A stretch of 64,000 bases of DNA from Onthophagus taurus (GCF_036711975.1 NC_091975.1:12464501-12528500), one strand, 5' to 3'; positions 12,786 to 23,712 are shown, counted from the first letter of the stretch. Notes: generated by a model from the sequence alone, not told the origin. Numbers and translations: made by a program.

Positions 12786-14240
12786 TGAAAATTAAGGTTT
12801 TTGGTGATTCAAATCTGTCATAACTAGGGCACGGAACTTTTGTAACAAAACGATACGATTTCCCCCCTCCACTCGTTCTCAGCAGATAATTTCATACAAA
12901 AGTTGTTCTAAATTAAATTCGAAAACAATTTTCTCAATAGAAAATATATATAAAAATTGTTTTGAGGTTATGTTCTTCAAATCAAAAAATATTATTAACA
13001 AAATTTGTTTAGAATTACTTCAGGAACAGTGTTTGTTAATAAAATTTGTTGCTAACTCGAAATTTTAATTTCCCACTGAATAGTATGCTACAAAAATTAA
13101 TATTTTTGAGGTTATATCCTTATTGTTGGTTTAATCAAAAAATGTTGTCAACATAATTTGTTTAGAATTACTTCAGGAACAAAGTTTGTTAATAAAAATT
13201 TTTGCTAACTTGAAATTTTAATTTCCTTCTGAATAGTATGCCATCAAAATTAATTATCTCGATAATTATTGGTTTTATCAAAAAAATTTTTAAATAAAAC
13301 TTGTTCCAATTTCGATTTTGAATCAATTATCTTAATAAAAAAATTTTACATTCTCTATTAATTAAGCATCTAAGTGTGATTATGTATAAAAACGGAAAAA
13401 TTATTATTTTGAGGTTATCTCCTTAATTATTGATTAAATCAAAAAAAATTGTTGACAAAGTTTGTTTAGAATTGTTTCAGGAACAATTTTTGTTAACACA
13501 ATTTTTTTCTAACTTGAAATTTTAATTTCCCTCTGAATAGTATGCCATTAAAATTAATTATCTCGATAATTATTGGTTTAATCAAAAAATGTTTTAAATA
13601 AAACTTGTTCCAATTATCTTAATAAAAAATTTTGGCATCTTTCTTAATTAAGCATCTAAGTGTGATTATGTATAAAAAGGGAAAAAATTCGTTTTCAATT
13701 TATAATAATTTATTATCATTAAATTCCATACTTTTTTAATCATAATAAAATAACATTAGACAGAACGTCGCTTTTTCTTGGAGTTAAAAAGGGGTAAATA
13801 ATAATAATATAAAGAAATAAGGGGAGCAAAATAAAGAAAAAGTTCTATTTAAATAACTTACAGGTTAAAGTTAAAGGGGGCAGCAAAAAAACAATTCAAT
13901 ATAGTAGCAATGAGACATAATATAATAATTTAGACGTTTTTGTGAAACTCTCAACACCTCTTCTTTTTATCTTCCTCCTTCCAATGCTGCTAATCGATGA
14001 AACTCTGCTCCACGCACGCCTTCACTCTCTTCTCATACTCCCTCCTATTCTCTTTATAAAGCTGAGCAGCCATTGAATTTGCTGGGGAATTCGGATTTGG
14101 ATCACTAAGTAAAGACTAAAGAGACAAAAAACGAATTAAAATGATATTTTAAGCTTATTTTGGACTCATTTAGTACCTGTATCGAGGTCAGGATTGCAGA
14201 AACGTCATAAGTGGGGCTCCATCTGTTCTGTAAAATATCA
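12786..14240. repeat. Segmental duplication, copy 2 (parental, intact E2 end)
   Basis: Same order as copy 1: border module at 12815-12960, reversed satellite A at about 12965-13680, the conserved E2 3' flank (ATTAGACAGAACGTCGC and a run of AATAATAATATAAAG), then E2 exons. This copy continues into the intact gene, so it is the likely source of copy 1. Confidence 0.85.
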
Positions 14241-14565
14241 AGACATATTCCCCCATCAGCATATACATTTGGATGAAACATGTGGCTCACAAATCGAACC
14301 GTAGGGGGTTTATTTGGGTATTCCTCAGTAAATTCAATGGTTAACTTAAAAGTGCCATCTTCAAACGGCGTATCATGTGGCCCAAATATCACCGCGTTCC
14401 AAATCATGATGTTATTATCAGTGGGGGCCCCGCTTACCCCCGTTGGAGGATCCTCTTGTAACCTAAATTCGAAAAATTTTTTTTTAATTTAATCGACATA
14501 AATTAATCACGAATTATTTACCTTTTAAAATCTCGCATTAAACGTCTTCGGGCGGGCGTGGACAT
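13990..14565 (-). CDS. UbcD6: Ubiquitin-conjugating enzyme E2, RAD6/UBE2A-B type (UbcD6)
   Basis: Three exons on the minus strand: 14522-14565 (start [15 protein letters not shown]), 14177-14462 and 13990-14115, joined by GT-AG introns of 59 and 61 bp in matching phases. The product is 151 residues, the length of fly UbcD6. Exon 2 holds the E2 HPN motif ([10 protein letters not shown]) and the catalytic cysteine in [13 protein letters not shown]; exon 3 gives the C-terminal helices and ends in QSFID. RAD6-type E2s work with RING E3s (Rad18, Bre1) in DNA damage tolerance and histone H2B ubiquitination; this role is from family knowledge. The residues seen are close to invariant relative to animal orthologues (a histidine replaces the usual lysine in VSHMFHPN), so the gene is probably functional although embedded in satellite. 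Confidence 0.97.
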
Positions 14566-14892
14566 ATCGCGGGATTAAAATTTATTAGAAAAACCAACTC
14601 AATTTGAGTTCCTTTTTTTTGACAGTTCACTGAAAATCCTAACGGCGGCGAATTTCCGATGACGGCCCCAATTTCACGGGATTAACGCGATTCACGACAC
14701 TTCGGGCCACCGAAACGAACTTGAATGACATATATAAAGGTAAAAAACGAGTTATTTTCGAGAAGAAATCAATTCGCAACTTTACACGGAGAGGTTAAAT
14801 AACAATTTTGACAGTCATTGTGGCGAATGGTTCGATACGTCATCGAGGGGGGGCGCTAGCGTCGGTTTTTATTATTTTAATTTTGTTGTTGA
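14566..14892 (-). promoter_or_regulatory. 5' flank and probable promoter of UbcD6
   Basis: Relatively GC-rich unique sequence immediately upstream of the start codon (for example CGATGACGGCCCC and GTCATCGAGGGGGGGCG on the + strand). A TATATA at 14731-14736 lies ~170 bp upstream of the ATG, but no single core element stands out. Probable housekeeping promoter; inference from position and composition only. Confidence 0.4.
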
Positions 14893-15052
14893 AAGATTTC
14901 TAATTCGGTTTTAATTTGATTGTTGTTGTTTAATTGAATAATAGGTAGTTTTTAATCGAATTAGCGTTAAATTAATTGAAATAAAAAAATTGATTTGAAT
15001 CCAAAAAAAAAAAAGATTGGCACCCCTGATTTGATCTGATCTGTCTAATAAT
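14893..15052 (+). repeat. Dispersed module H, copy 1 (gene-proximal)
   Basis: An ~160 bp segment shared with 30350-30510. Common landmarks are TTTCTAATTCG, TTAATCGAATTA and GGCACCCCTGATTT followed by TGTCTAATAAT. In both places it lies between satellite C and the 5' flank of a gene. Probably a transposon remnant. Confidence 0.7.
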
Positions 15053-17400
15053 TTTCATATTTTTGTATCTACCTCGATATTGACGTATCTAGGGGCAAAA
15101 GTGTAAGAGAGCAATATTGTTAAAAATAAAATTTGCTATAACTTTTGTTTTAAAAGTTTTTTTGTAATTTGCTCCGATTATCTTTAATATATTGAGAAAG
15201 TAACAAATTCATCAAATTTTCGTTATATCTCGATATTGACGCATCTAAGAGCAAAAATGCCAGAGAGCAATATTGTTAAAAACAAAATTTGCTACAACTT
15301 TTGTTCTAAAAGTTGTTTGATAACATACTCCGATTTCCAAATGTTACCATTAGCTAAGAGTAAAACAAGGAAATTCATCAAATTTTTAAATTTTCCTATA
15401 TTTCTCAATATTGACGCATCTGAGAGCAAAAATACAACAGAATTTGCTACAACTTTTGTTCTAAAAGTTTTTTTGTATCATGCTCCGATTCCTGAATGTT
15501 ACCATTAGCTAATAGAAAACAAAACATTCATCAAATTTTTAAATTTTTCTCAATATTGACGCATCTGAGAGCAAATATACAAGAGAGCAATATTGGTAAG
15601 AATAAAATTTGCAACAACTTTTGTTCTAAAAGTTTTTTTGTATCATGCTCCGATTCCCGAGTGCTACCCATTAACTTGTAATAAAACAACGAATTCTTCA
15701 AATTTTCACATTTTCGCATTTTTCTCAATATTGACGCATCTGAGAGTAAGAATACAACAGAGCAATATTAGTAAGAATAAAATTTGCTACAACTTTTGTT
15801 TTAAAAGTTTTTTTGTAACATGCTCCGATTCTCGAGTGTTACCCATTAACTTGTAGCAAAACAACGAATTCTTCAAATTTTCATATTTTCACATTTTTCT
15901 CAATATTGACGTATCTGAGAGCAAAAATACAATAGAACAATATTGGTAAGAATCTAATTTGCTACAACTTTTGTTCTAAAAGTTTTTTTGCATCATGCTC
16001 CGATTTTCGAGTGCTACCCATTAAGTTGTAGTAAAACAACAAATTCTTCAAATTTTCATATTTTTCTCAGTATTGACGCATCTGAGTGCAAGAGTAGAAG
16101 AGAGCAATATAGGTAAGAATAAAATTTGCTACAACTTTTGTTCCAAAAGTTTTTTTATACCATGCTAGGATTCCCGAATGCTACCATTAATTACTAGTAA
16201 AACAACGAATTCTTCAAATTTTCATATTTTCTTAGTTTTCTCAATATTGACGCATCTGAGGGGAAAAGTAGAAGAGAGCAATATTGGTATGAATAAAATT
16301 TGCTGCAACTTTTGTTCTAAAAGTTTTTTTGTATCACGCTCCGATTCCCGAGTGCTACCCATTAACTTGTAGTAAAACAACAAATTCTTCAAATTTTCAT
16401 ATTTTCGCATTTTTCTTAATATCGACGCATCTGAGAGCAAATGTATAAGAGAGCAATATTGTCAAAAATAAGATTAGCTACAACTTTCGTTCCAAAAGTT
16501 TTTTTATAACATGCTCCAATTTCCAAGTGTTGCCATTAACAATTTGTAAAATAACGAAATTCATCAAATTTTCATATTTTCGTATTTTTTTCGATATTAA
16601 CACATCTGAGAGCAAAAATACAAGAGAGCAATATTGTTAATAGTAAAATTTGCAACAACTTTTGTTCTAAAAGTTTTTTTATAACATGCCTCGATTCCTG
16701 ATTGTTACAACCACTTGAAAAAGCAACAAATTCATCAAATTTTTATATTTTCGCATTTTTCTCAATATTGACGCATCTGAGAGCAAAAGTGAAAGATAAC
16801 AATATTATTGTTAAGGCATTTAATTGTTATTATAATTTTTATTGTTATTCCGTTTAAATGATTTTCTTAATTTGAATTTATATTTTTTTTGTTGTTTTCC
16901 AATTCGTGACGTGTGGTCGAAGTACCACGTTCCGCCCGTGTTGGTTATAACATGAATTTGGTAAAACCGAATATATTCGGCTTTATACCTCAAGCAATGT
17001 AACATCGTCAAAATTACATTAAAATTTAGTAAAATAAATTTCAAGAGTTTAATTCTATCACAAAAACAAAGAATAAACGAATCAGCGATTAAACACTAAC
17101 AATTATTAAGATTTAAATATGCTACAACTTTTGTTCTAAAAGTTTTTTTATAACATGCTAGGATTCCCGAATGCTACCATTAATTACTAGTAAAACAACG
17201 AATTCTTCAAATTTTCATATTATCTTAGTTTTCTCAATATTGACGCATCTAAGAGCAATAGTGTAAGAGAGCAATATTGTTAAGAATAAGATTTAAAACA
17301 ATTTTTGTTATAAAAGTTTTCTTATAGCATGCTCCGATTTCCAAGTGTTACCTATAATAGCTTGAAAGAGCAACAAATTCATCAAATTTTCATATTATCG
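15053..17400 (-). repeat. Satellite C array, reverse orientation
   Basis: About 12 monomers reading AATATTGACGCATCTGAGAGC on the + strand, opposite to the blocks left of UbcD6. One non-satellite island interrupts it at 16812-17115. Several subfamilies alternate (variants with TAGTAAAACAACG and with GAAAGAGCAACAAATTC). Confidence 0.9.
16812..17115. other. Non-satellite island inside satellite C
   Basis: About 300 bp without monomer similarity, including GTACCACGTTCCGCCCG. A 74-codon minus-strand open frame shows no domain. Possibly a fragment of an LTR or other insertion; unassigned. Confidence 0.35.
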
Positions 17401-17404
17401 TATC

Positions 17405-17633
17405 TATAGAGTATATTTATTTGTAACTCTATATTAATTAATTATATAATAAAATATTAAAAATTAAAATGGAGTATTTGGTAGACTGTTTTATGTTTGT
17501 CTACCAGTTTATTTATTATTTTATGACTATAACAAAATCGCCATGGGAAAATACATTATGTTGATATAACAACCCATGGTGATATAACATGATGTTTCTA
17601 TATAAAAATAATAAGAGTGCGTGATGCGCTACA
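17405..17633 (-). repeat. 3' LTR (extent inferred)
   Basis: The first 73 bp are exactly repeated at the other end. The LTR probably continues to the TGTAGCGC start at 17633, a few bases from a polypurine tract, giving ~229 bp. The region includes inverted phrases such as CCATGGGAAAATA and CAACCCATGG. Confidence 0.65.
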
Positions 17634-17639
17634 ATTATT

Positions 17640-17648
17640 CCCCCCTTC
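17640..17648 (-). other. Polypurine tract of the LTR element
   Basis: Minus-strand GAAGGGGGG just upstream of the inferred 3' LTR start; the expected place for plus-strand priming. Confidence 0.65.
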
Positions 17649-17803
17649 AATAAAAATTAAAAATTTAAATTAATGACGATGTTTCAAACATAGAAATAAA
17701 AAGAACGAAGAAGGAAAGGAAATCCATAGGGGGTGGTAACAATTGTCTTTAGTCTGCACAAGAAAGACATTATATACGTTGAAATAATAAGTATTTGTTT
17801 AAA

Positions 17804-19624
17804 TTATAAAAAGGAAAATTTTACTTTTTTAGGATTTTCTTTAACAGTATTAATATCATGCAAGGTTTCATTCAACAAGAATGCTGGTTGTAAATGATCA
17901 ATATGTATTGAAGTGTGGCGATTATTCTTTAGAATAACAAAGTATTTATCCATTCTCTTAATAACTTTGAAAGGACCTTCAAATCTGGACGATAAAGAAT
18001 TTTTTATTCCTTGAATTTTTACAAAAACAAAATTTGATTTAAACAATTCTTTGTGTATGAAAGGTTTTAATTTTGAATGAAAGTTAGTCTGAGTTGGTCT
18101 CAAGTTTGCAAAAGATTCACGCAGGCTAATAAGAAGTTGATCTGTGTCTATCGAAGAGTTTGACTTAAGAAAGAATTCGCCTGGAAGACGAAGCGGTTGT
18201 CCAAACACAAGTTCAGCAGAAGAACATCCCAGATCTTCTTTTAAAGACGATCTGAGTCCTAATAAAATTATTGGAAGATCGTGAAACCACCTGTTGCTAT
18301 TACCACGTGCAACAATGGAATTTTTGAGTGTACGATGAAATCTCTCCAAAATTCCATTGCTTTGCGGATGATAAGCAGAAGTACTAATTTGTGTAGCACC
18401 AATTAACATGGCAAATTTTGAAAAAAGTTGAGATTCAAATTGTCGCCCTTTGTCATGAGTAATTGTGTGCGGAATACCAAATCGTGAAAAGTAATTTTGA
18501 AAAAGTGTATTTGCTATGGTGCTTGCTGAAGTGTCTATAACCGGAAAAGCTTCTGGCCATCGAGTAAAACGTTCAATAACAGTTAAAATATATGAATAAC
18601 CAGAAGAAGGAGTAAGAGGTCCAACAAGATCTATATGTATATGTTGAAATCTTCCTTGTGGAACATTTATATGCTCTATAGGAGATTTTGTATATTTATT
18701 AATTTTAGTTTTTTGACATGGTATACATGATCTAGTCCAAAGATAAATGTCTTTACTCATGTGGGGCCAAAAGAAACGCATCTTTAATAAATGACGAGTT
18801 GCACGTATACCAAGATGTGAAACATTGTGAAATTTTTGGAAAATTTGTTTGCGAAATTTTTCGGGAATATAAATTTTAGGAATGGATGTTGAGACATCAC
18901 ACCAAAGAGTTATATCAGGAAAAACTGATTTTTCTTCAACGAGTGTAAAATTAGTATTACCTCGCGATTGGGCTTGTAAGAGATGTTGTAACTGAAGATC
19001 TGTAGATTGAGCATGTTTAATCTCTTTTAAATCAGGATAAGAAAAATTGAGGGATTCTATATTAATGCGTGACATTGTGTCTGCAATAATGTTAGAATCG
19101 CCTTTAATATACCTGATGTCTGAAGTGAATTGAGATATATAATGAAGATAACGTGTTTGTCTTGGTGTTTTATCTGATTTGGAATGAATGGAATTAACTA
19201 ACGGTTTGTGATCAGTGTAAATTGTAAATTGGTTGCCGTATAAAAAATGTTTGAAATATTTAATAGATGAATAAATAGCTAAAAGTTCCCTATCAAAAGT
19301 TGAGTAATTTATTTGACTAGGTGATAACTTTTTTGAAAAGAAAGCAACGGGTTGGGTCGTATTATTAATAGCCTGAGACAGAACTGCACCCATACCTGTA
19401 TTAGAGGCATCTGTTGTTAATGTCAAATTGGCTGAAGGATTTGGATGCGCGATATATACGGACTGAGATAATAGATCTTTAGCACGTGAAAAAGAGTTGG
19501 TGTGCTCGTCTGTCCACACAGTAATTTGCTTCTGATTATTTTTGCAAAGTGTGGTCGAAAGAGAATGCAAGGGTCCAAGAATTTCAGAAAAATTGGGTAC
19601 AAATCTGTGATAGAAATTGATCAT
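17804..19624 (-). CDS. pol: Retrotransposon pol, C-terminal part: RNase H and integrase
   Basis: 606 residues from the first methionine; the same frame stays open upstream to about 19943 and there includes the reverse transcriptase YLDD active-site box (near 19876). RNase H residues are visible at D72, E113, D137 and D182. The integrase zinc-binding domain has H266, H270, C300 and C303, and the catalytic triad is D332, D391, E427 with 35 residues between the last two (DD35E). A GPF-type module follows near residue 550. All catalytic residues of this half are intact; the break lies upstream at 19943. Confidence 0.92.
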   Translation of the reverse strand: MINFYHRFVPNFSEILGPLHSLSTTLCKNNQKQITVWTDEHTNSFSRAKDLLSQSVYIAHPNPSANLTLTTDASNTGMGAVLSQAINNTTQPVAFFSKKLSPSQINYSTFDRELLAIYSSIKYFKHFLYGNQFTIYTDHKPLVNSIHSKSDKTPRQTRYLHYISQFTSDIRYIKGDSNIIADTMSRINIESLNFSYPDLKEIKHAQSTDLQLQHLLQAQSRGNTNFTLVEEKSVFPDITLWCDVSTSIPKIYIPEKFRKQIFQKFHNVSHLGIRATRHLLKMRFFWPHMSKDIYLWTRSCIPCQKTKINKYTKSPIEHINVPQGRFQHIHIDLVGPLTPSSGYSYILTVIERFTRWPEAFPVIDTSASTIANTLFQNYFSRFGIPHTITHDKGRQFESQLFSKFAMLIGATQISTSAYHPQSNGILERFHRTLKNSIVARGNSNRWFHDLPIILLGLRSSLKEDLGCSSAELVFGQPLRLPGEFFLKSNSSIDTDQLLISLRESFANLRPTQTNFHSKLKPFIHKELFKSNFVFVKIQGIKNSLSSRFEGPFKVIKRMDKYFVILKNNRHTSIHIDHLQPAFLLNETLHDINTVKENPKKVKFSFL

Positions 19625-19911
19625 TCCAAGAAATCTTTGGAGTTCTTTCAGATTTTGAGGTTGAGGAAAATTATTTATTGCTTCAATTTTTGATTGAGTT
19701 GGACGAGACCCTTTGGAAGATATATGATGGCTTAAAAAATCTATTGAACTTACTCCAAAAACACATTTAGACGGTTTAATGTTGATTCCAAAACTGTCTA
19801 ATCTTTCAAAAAGTTGTCGAAGGTGAATTAAATGTTCATTTTTGTCTTTACTAGCAATAAGGATATCATCCAGGTAGACAAAAATGAAACTTAAACCGGA
19901 AGTTACTTCAT

Positions 19912-20520
19912 TTATAAATCGTTGAAACGTTTGGGCTGCGTTTTTAACCCAAATGGCATTCTAGAGAACTCATAGAGACCGAAAGGGGTAGTGATAGCGG
20001 TTTTGTAGATATCTTCTTCTGCTACTGGTATCTGGTGATACGCTCGTACAAGATCGATTTTTGAAAAAATTGTGCAACCATGAAGGTTCAAATTAAAATC
20101 TTGCAAATGAGGTAATGGGTATCTGTCTGGTACCGTTACTAAATTTAACTGACGATAGTCGCCACAAGGACGCCAGTCTTGACAATCTTTCTTAGGTACC
20201 ATGTGTAAGGGTGAAGCAACAGAAGAAGAAGATGATCTACAAATACCGAGTTCTACCATATCATTGAATTCTCTTTTGGCGATTGCAAATTTAGTTTTGT
20301 CAAGTCGTCTCGGCCTACAAAATGGAAGATGTGAATCGGTTATAATATAATGTTTAACATTATGTTTAACAGGTAAATTAAAATCTGGAATAGTGGTTAA
20401 ATTTGGAAAGGATTTTAAAAGATTTGTAAATTCAGTTTCGATAGAAAATAATTTAGGGGAAGAAATTTCTGAGTTGGCTAACGTGCCATAAGTAGATAAA
20501 GTGGTCTTTGAGTCAATCAA
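19912..20520 (-). CDS. pol: Retrotransposon pol, N-terminal reverse transcriptase fragment (frame-broken)
   Basis: 202 residues from the first methionine; the frame is open upstream to ~20690, where it follows the protease end. It contains reverse transcriptase motifs [26 protein letters not shown] and [13 protein letters not shown]. The frame fails at about 19943 within a short T run on the + strand (A run in the coding strand), where one base appears to be missing; the remaining palm motif continues in the next frame. Could be a true mutation or a homopolymer sequencing error. Confidence 0.88.
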   Translation of the reverse strand: MIDSKTTLSTYGTLANSEISSPKLFSIETEFTNLLKSFPNLTTIPDFNLPVKHNVKHYIITDSHLPFCRPRRLDKTKFAIAKREFNDMVELGICRSSSSSVASPLHMVPKKDCQDWRPCGDYRQLNLVTVPDRYPLPHLQDFNLNLHGCTIFSKIDLVRAYHQIPVAEEDIYKTAITTPFGLYEFSRMPFGLKTQPKRFNDL

Positions 20521-20672
20521 TTGTCGATTTTTTATATCAACTAAAATGGCGAATTTATTGAGGAAATCAGCTCCAATAATTGGTTTTGTAACATTCGCAA
20601 TAGTGAAAACGAAAGGAAAATTTCTTCGTAAATTTAAAGAGACGGTTAGTAATTTTTTACCATAAGTATCGA

Positions 20673-21815
20673 TTACAGAACCGTTACCGCAGTAAGTATG
20701 GACTGTGAGTCTTTTTGATTTAAGGGATAAAATTTATTTGGAATGACAGAAATGTCAGCTCCGGTGTCAATCAAAAATCGCAGGTTATTTTTATTATCAT
20801 ATACAAAAAGTCTGGAAGATATTTGGTTAATTGATTTTGAAGAAGGTGAGGATTTTTCTATCGAAACTTTAATTAGTTTTTTTGAATTTGAATAGGATGT
20901 AGTTGGTTTATTTTTTATTAAATTATGGAATTTACACCAAGTACCTTCACAACTATAAGCTTTGGTACCATATCTGCTATGAAATTTGCAAATGTTTGAA
21001 CGTTCTCGAGAAGGAGTACGATTGCGCGAACGAAATGAAGAATTGTCATTGTAACGACAATGTGAACAACACTGACGTTGTAAAGAATTTATATCTTCAA
21101 CACTCTGTTGTAAGTTATTTATTTTATTTTGAATAGATGTAATAGATGTGTGTTGTTGTGTTACAGTTTGCAACAAAGTTTGACAAGTTGAAGTTAAATC
21201 ACTGATGGCTTTTAATAAAGGAAAATCATGCGTCGAATGTGAATTTTGGGCAGGCGTAATTTCTGAAACTTTTAATGATGAATAAGGACCGGAATTTAAA
21301 GAATCCCAAATTTTATCTGCCATCGTTAGTAATTCAAGTGGATCACTTTTTCCAGAGGCCAGTAAGGCAACTGAAATTGTGTGTGGAAGCCTCCTCTTCC
21401 AAAGTTTTAAAAGTAAGTCTTGACTTACAACTTGAGAACCACCTGCAGTTACCATCATACCTCGGAAGAATTCAGATGGTTTTTGATTTCCCATCTCTGA
21501 ACCCGACAGGAGATCATCCAGACGTTTCTCCTCACTTTGTGATAGTCTATCAATTAAAGTTTTTTTAAGAAAAGGATATAAGTTTGTGTCTGGTGGGTTA
21601 TTAATCACATCAATAACTGATGAAATGATTTCTAACGGTAAATTAGAAATCACCAGATTGTATTTAGCTTTGTCATTCTGCACATTACAAATTGAAAATT
21701 TTGCTTCCACCTGAGTAAACCAGATTTCAGGTTTTGATACCCAAAAAGGTGGAAGTCGCACTGCAGAAAAATTTTCGGAAAAATTTTGTGTATCACCAAC
21801 GTTATCATCGGGCAT
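20673..21815 (-). CDS. gag: Retrotransposon Gag with aspartic protease start
   Basis: 380 residues. The N-terminal half ([19 protein letters not shown] onward) matches the Gag type of insect CsRn1/Kabuki-like elements. A coiled-coil-like stretch at ~200-250 is followed by an Arg/Ser-rich part and a CX2H...CX4C knuckle around residues 275-295. The retropepsin motif [12 protein letters not shown] is at ~349-360. The frame ends early near 20685, where a one-base shift moves the rest of the protease into the neighbouring frame. Confidence 0.88.
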   Translation of the reverse strand: MPDDNVGDTQNFSENFSAVRLPPFWVSKPEIWFTQVEAKFSICNVQNDKAKYNLVISNLPLEIISSVIDVINNPPDTNLYPFLKKTLIDRLSQSEEKRLDDLLSGSEMGNQKPSEFFRGMMVTAGGSQVVSQDLLLKLWKRRLPHTISVALLASGKSDPLELLTMADKIWDSLNSGPYSSLKVSEITPAQNSHSTHDFPLLKAISDLTSTCQTLLQTVTQQHTSITSIQNKINNLQQSVEDINSLQRQCCSHCRYNDNSSFRSRNRTPSRERSNICKFHSRYGTKAYSCEGTWCKFHNLIKNKPTTSYSNSKKLIKVSIEKSSPSSKSINQISSRLFVYDNKNNLRFLIDTGADISVIPNKFYPLNQKDSQSILTAVTVL

Positions 21816-22166
21816 TTTGAATGAAACCTTGTTTAGTATCGAAGAATCAATGATTGAAAATTAGAAGAATATAATGTCTGACTTATGAGGAATAGAAACA
21901 ATTGTCACTCACCCAAAAATCAGTTATTATGATGATTAGTTGTAATAGTAGGTTTCTTCTTCTCTTATTTTTCTTAGGTAGATTTTTCTTTTATGAAACG
22001 CAGATTTCTTCTTGTCGTAGATTTCTTTATTCCGTATTTCTGGTAAATTTCTTCTTGTCGTTTTTATTCCATGTGTATATTTCGTCTTCTTCTAATTCTT
22101 CTTCGATTGGTGTTTATTATAGATTTATTATATGGTTATTATTATATATTTTCTTTTTTGAAAATA

Positions 22167-22179
22167 GTCGGGGTCACCA
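22167..22179 (-). other. Primer-binding site, tRNA-Trp type
   Basis: The minus strand reads TGGTGACCCCGAC two bases inside the 5' LTR end. This is complementary to the 3' end of insect tRNA-Trp (GTCGGGGTCACCA), the primer reported for CsRn1/Kabuki elements. Confidence 0.85.
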
Positions 22180-22181
22180 AT

Positions 22182-22254
22182 TATAGAGTATATTTATTTG
22201 TAACTCTATATTAATTAATTATATAATAAAATATTAAAAATTAAAATGGAGTAT
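22182..22254 (-). repeat. 5' LTR, only 73 bp retained
   Basis: Identical to 17405-17477. The remaining ~155 bp expected from the 3' LTR are missing, and satellite C follows directly at a GTAT shared by both sequences. Confidence 0.8.
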
Positions 22255-23430
22255 CTATCTCGATATTGACGTATCTAAGAGCAAAAGTGCAACAGAGCAA
22301 TATTGTTAACAATAAAATTTGCAACGATTTTTGTTATAAAAGTTTTCTTATAGTATGCTCCGATTCCCAAGTGTTACCTTTAATCACTTGAAAGAGCAAC
22401 AAATTTATAAAATTTTCATATTTTCGTATTTATCTCGATATTTACGTATCTTAGAGCAAAAATACAATAGAACAATATTGGTAAGAATAAAATTTGCTAC
22501 AACTTTTGTTCTAAAAGTTTTTTTGTATCATGCTCCGATTCCCGAGTGCTACCCATTCACTTGTAGTAAAACAACGAATTCTTCAAATTTTCATATTCTT
22601 TTATTTTTCTCAATATTGACGCATCTGAGAACAAGACTACAAGAGAGCAATATTGGTAAGAATAAAATTTGCTGCAACTTTTGTTCTAAAAGTATTTTTG
22701 TATCATGCTCCGATTTTCGAATGCTACCCATTAACTTGTAGTAAAACAACGAATTCTTCAAATTTTCACATTTTCGCATTTTTCTCAATATTGACGCATC
22801 TGAGAGGAAGAGTAGAAGAGAGCAATATTGGTATGAATAAAATTTGCTACAACTTTTCTTCTAAAAGTTTTTTTGTAACATGCTCCGATTTCGATTGCTA
22901 CCATTAACTTGTAGTAAAACAACAAAAAACACCAAATTTTCATATTTTTGAATTTTTCTCAATATTGGCGCATCTGAGAGCAAGAGTAGAAGAGAGCAAT
23001 ATTGGTAAGAATAAAATTTGCTACAACTTTTGTTTTAAAAGTTTTTTTGTAACATGCTCCGATTTCGAGTGCTACCATTAACTTGTAGTAAAACAACAAA
23101 AAACATCAAATTTTCATATTTTCGCATTTTTCTCAATATTGACGCATCTGAGAGCAAGAGTAGAAGAGAGCAATATTGGTAAGAATAAAATTTGCTACAA
23201 CTTTTGTTTTAAAAGTTTTTTTGTAACATGCTCCGATTTCGAGTGCTACCATTAACTTGTAGTAAAACAACAAAAAATATCAAATTTTCATATTTTTGAA
23301 TTTTTCTCAATATTTACGCATCTGAGAGCAAGAGTAGAAGAGAGCAATATTGGTATGAATAAAATTTGCTACAACTTTTGTTCTAAAAGTATTTTTGTAA
23401 CATGCTCCGATTCCCGAGTGCTACCATTAA
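22255..23430 (-). repeat. Satellite C block
   Basis: About seven monomers in reverse orientation continuing the array interrupted by the LTR element. The last units, with CATGCTCCGATTTCGAGTGC, are near-identical tandem copies. Confidence 0.9.
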
Positions 23431-23467
23431 TATGTAAAGGGGTTTTCATCCATATTGGTGTTTTATG

Positions 23468-23712
23468 TTTAAAAAATAAAACTATATTTAATACTCCAAT
23501 ATATTATTTATTGTTGACTCTACCGCTTTCGGCTTAAGCCATCATTCGGCTTGAGCCCGTTTAAAATTGTAAAACAACATAAATCTTCAAATTTAATACC
23601 GAATGAAATTTCTAACCTATATTCTACAAGACTCCTGATGATGTCTTAAGCCGAAACCGGTAGAGTCAACAATAAATATATTGGAGTATTAAATACAGTT
23701 TTATTTTTCAAA
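23468..23712. mobile_element. Palindromic MITE with hammerhead-like arm
   Basis: Terminal inverted arms of ~75-80 bp: the left arm runs from AAAAATAAAACT through AATACTCCAATATAT to GACTCTACCG; the right arm is its complement. It is ~245 bp with no coding capacity and sits inside satellite C. The inner end of the right arm contains the hammerhead-like core at 23630-23667. It shares the motif ACCGGTTTCGG with the element at 60.9 kb but is otherwise different. Confidence 0.8.
23630..23667 (+). ncRNA. Hammerhead-ribozyme-like motif (type I layout)
   Basis: Core boxes in the right order and spacing: CTGATGA at 23635-23641, GAAA at 23653-23656, and a GTA cleavage triplet at 23660-23662. Helix I pairs GACTC (23630-23634) with GAGTC (23663-23667). 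Helix III is the tiny self-complementary ACC/GGT, which usually needs dimerisation. Helix II (GTCTTAAGCC) is imperfect and one extra U lies between the first box and helix II. Activity is unproven. Confidence 0.4.

Larger units (their letters stand above)
17405..22254 (-). mobile_element. Ty3/gypsy LTR retrotransposon, CsRn1/Kabuki-like, inserted in satellite C
   Basis: A 4.85 kb element on the minus strand in the order truncated 5' LTR, primer-binding site, gag-protease, reverse transcriptase, RNase H, integrase, polypurine tract, 3' LTR. The terminal 73 bp at both ends (17405-17477 and 22182-22254) are identical. Satellite C reads CGTATCTAT up to the left end and resumes in the same phase at the right end. 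The primer-binding site fits tRNA-Trp and Gag has a Cys-His-Cys-Cys type knuckle rather than CCHC, both known for the CsRn1 group. The coding frame is broken at two places (near 20685 and 19943), so this copy is not expected to make a full Gag-Pol. No envelope gene. Confidence 0.93.

Noticed and set aside
14280..14492. 70-codon + strand frame
   Set aside because: Antisense to UbcD6 exon 2.
20903..21568. Two + strand frames of 77 and 97 codons
   Set aside because: Antisense shadows of the retrotransposon gag gene.
21902..22186. 94-codon + strand frame rich in Phe/Leu
   Set aside because: Antisense to the 5' leader and primer-binding site of the LTR element; low complexity (TTCTTCT) sequence.
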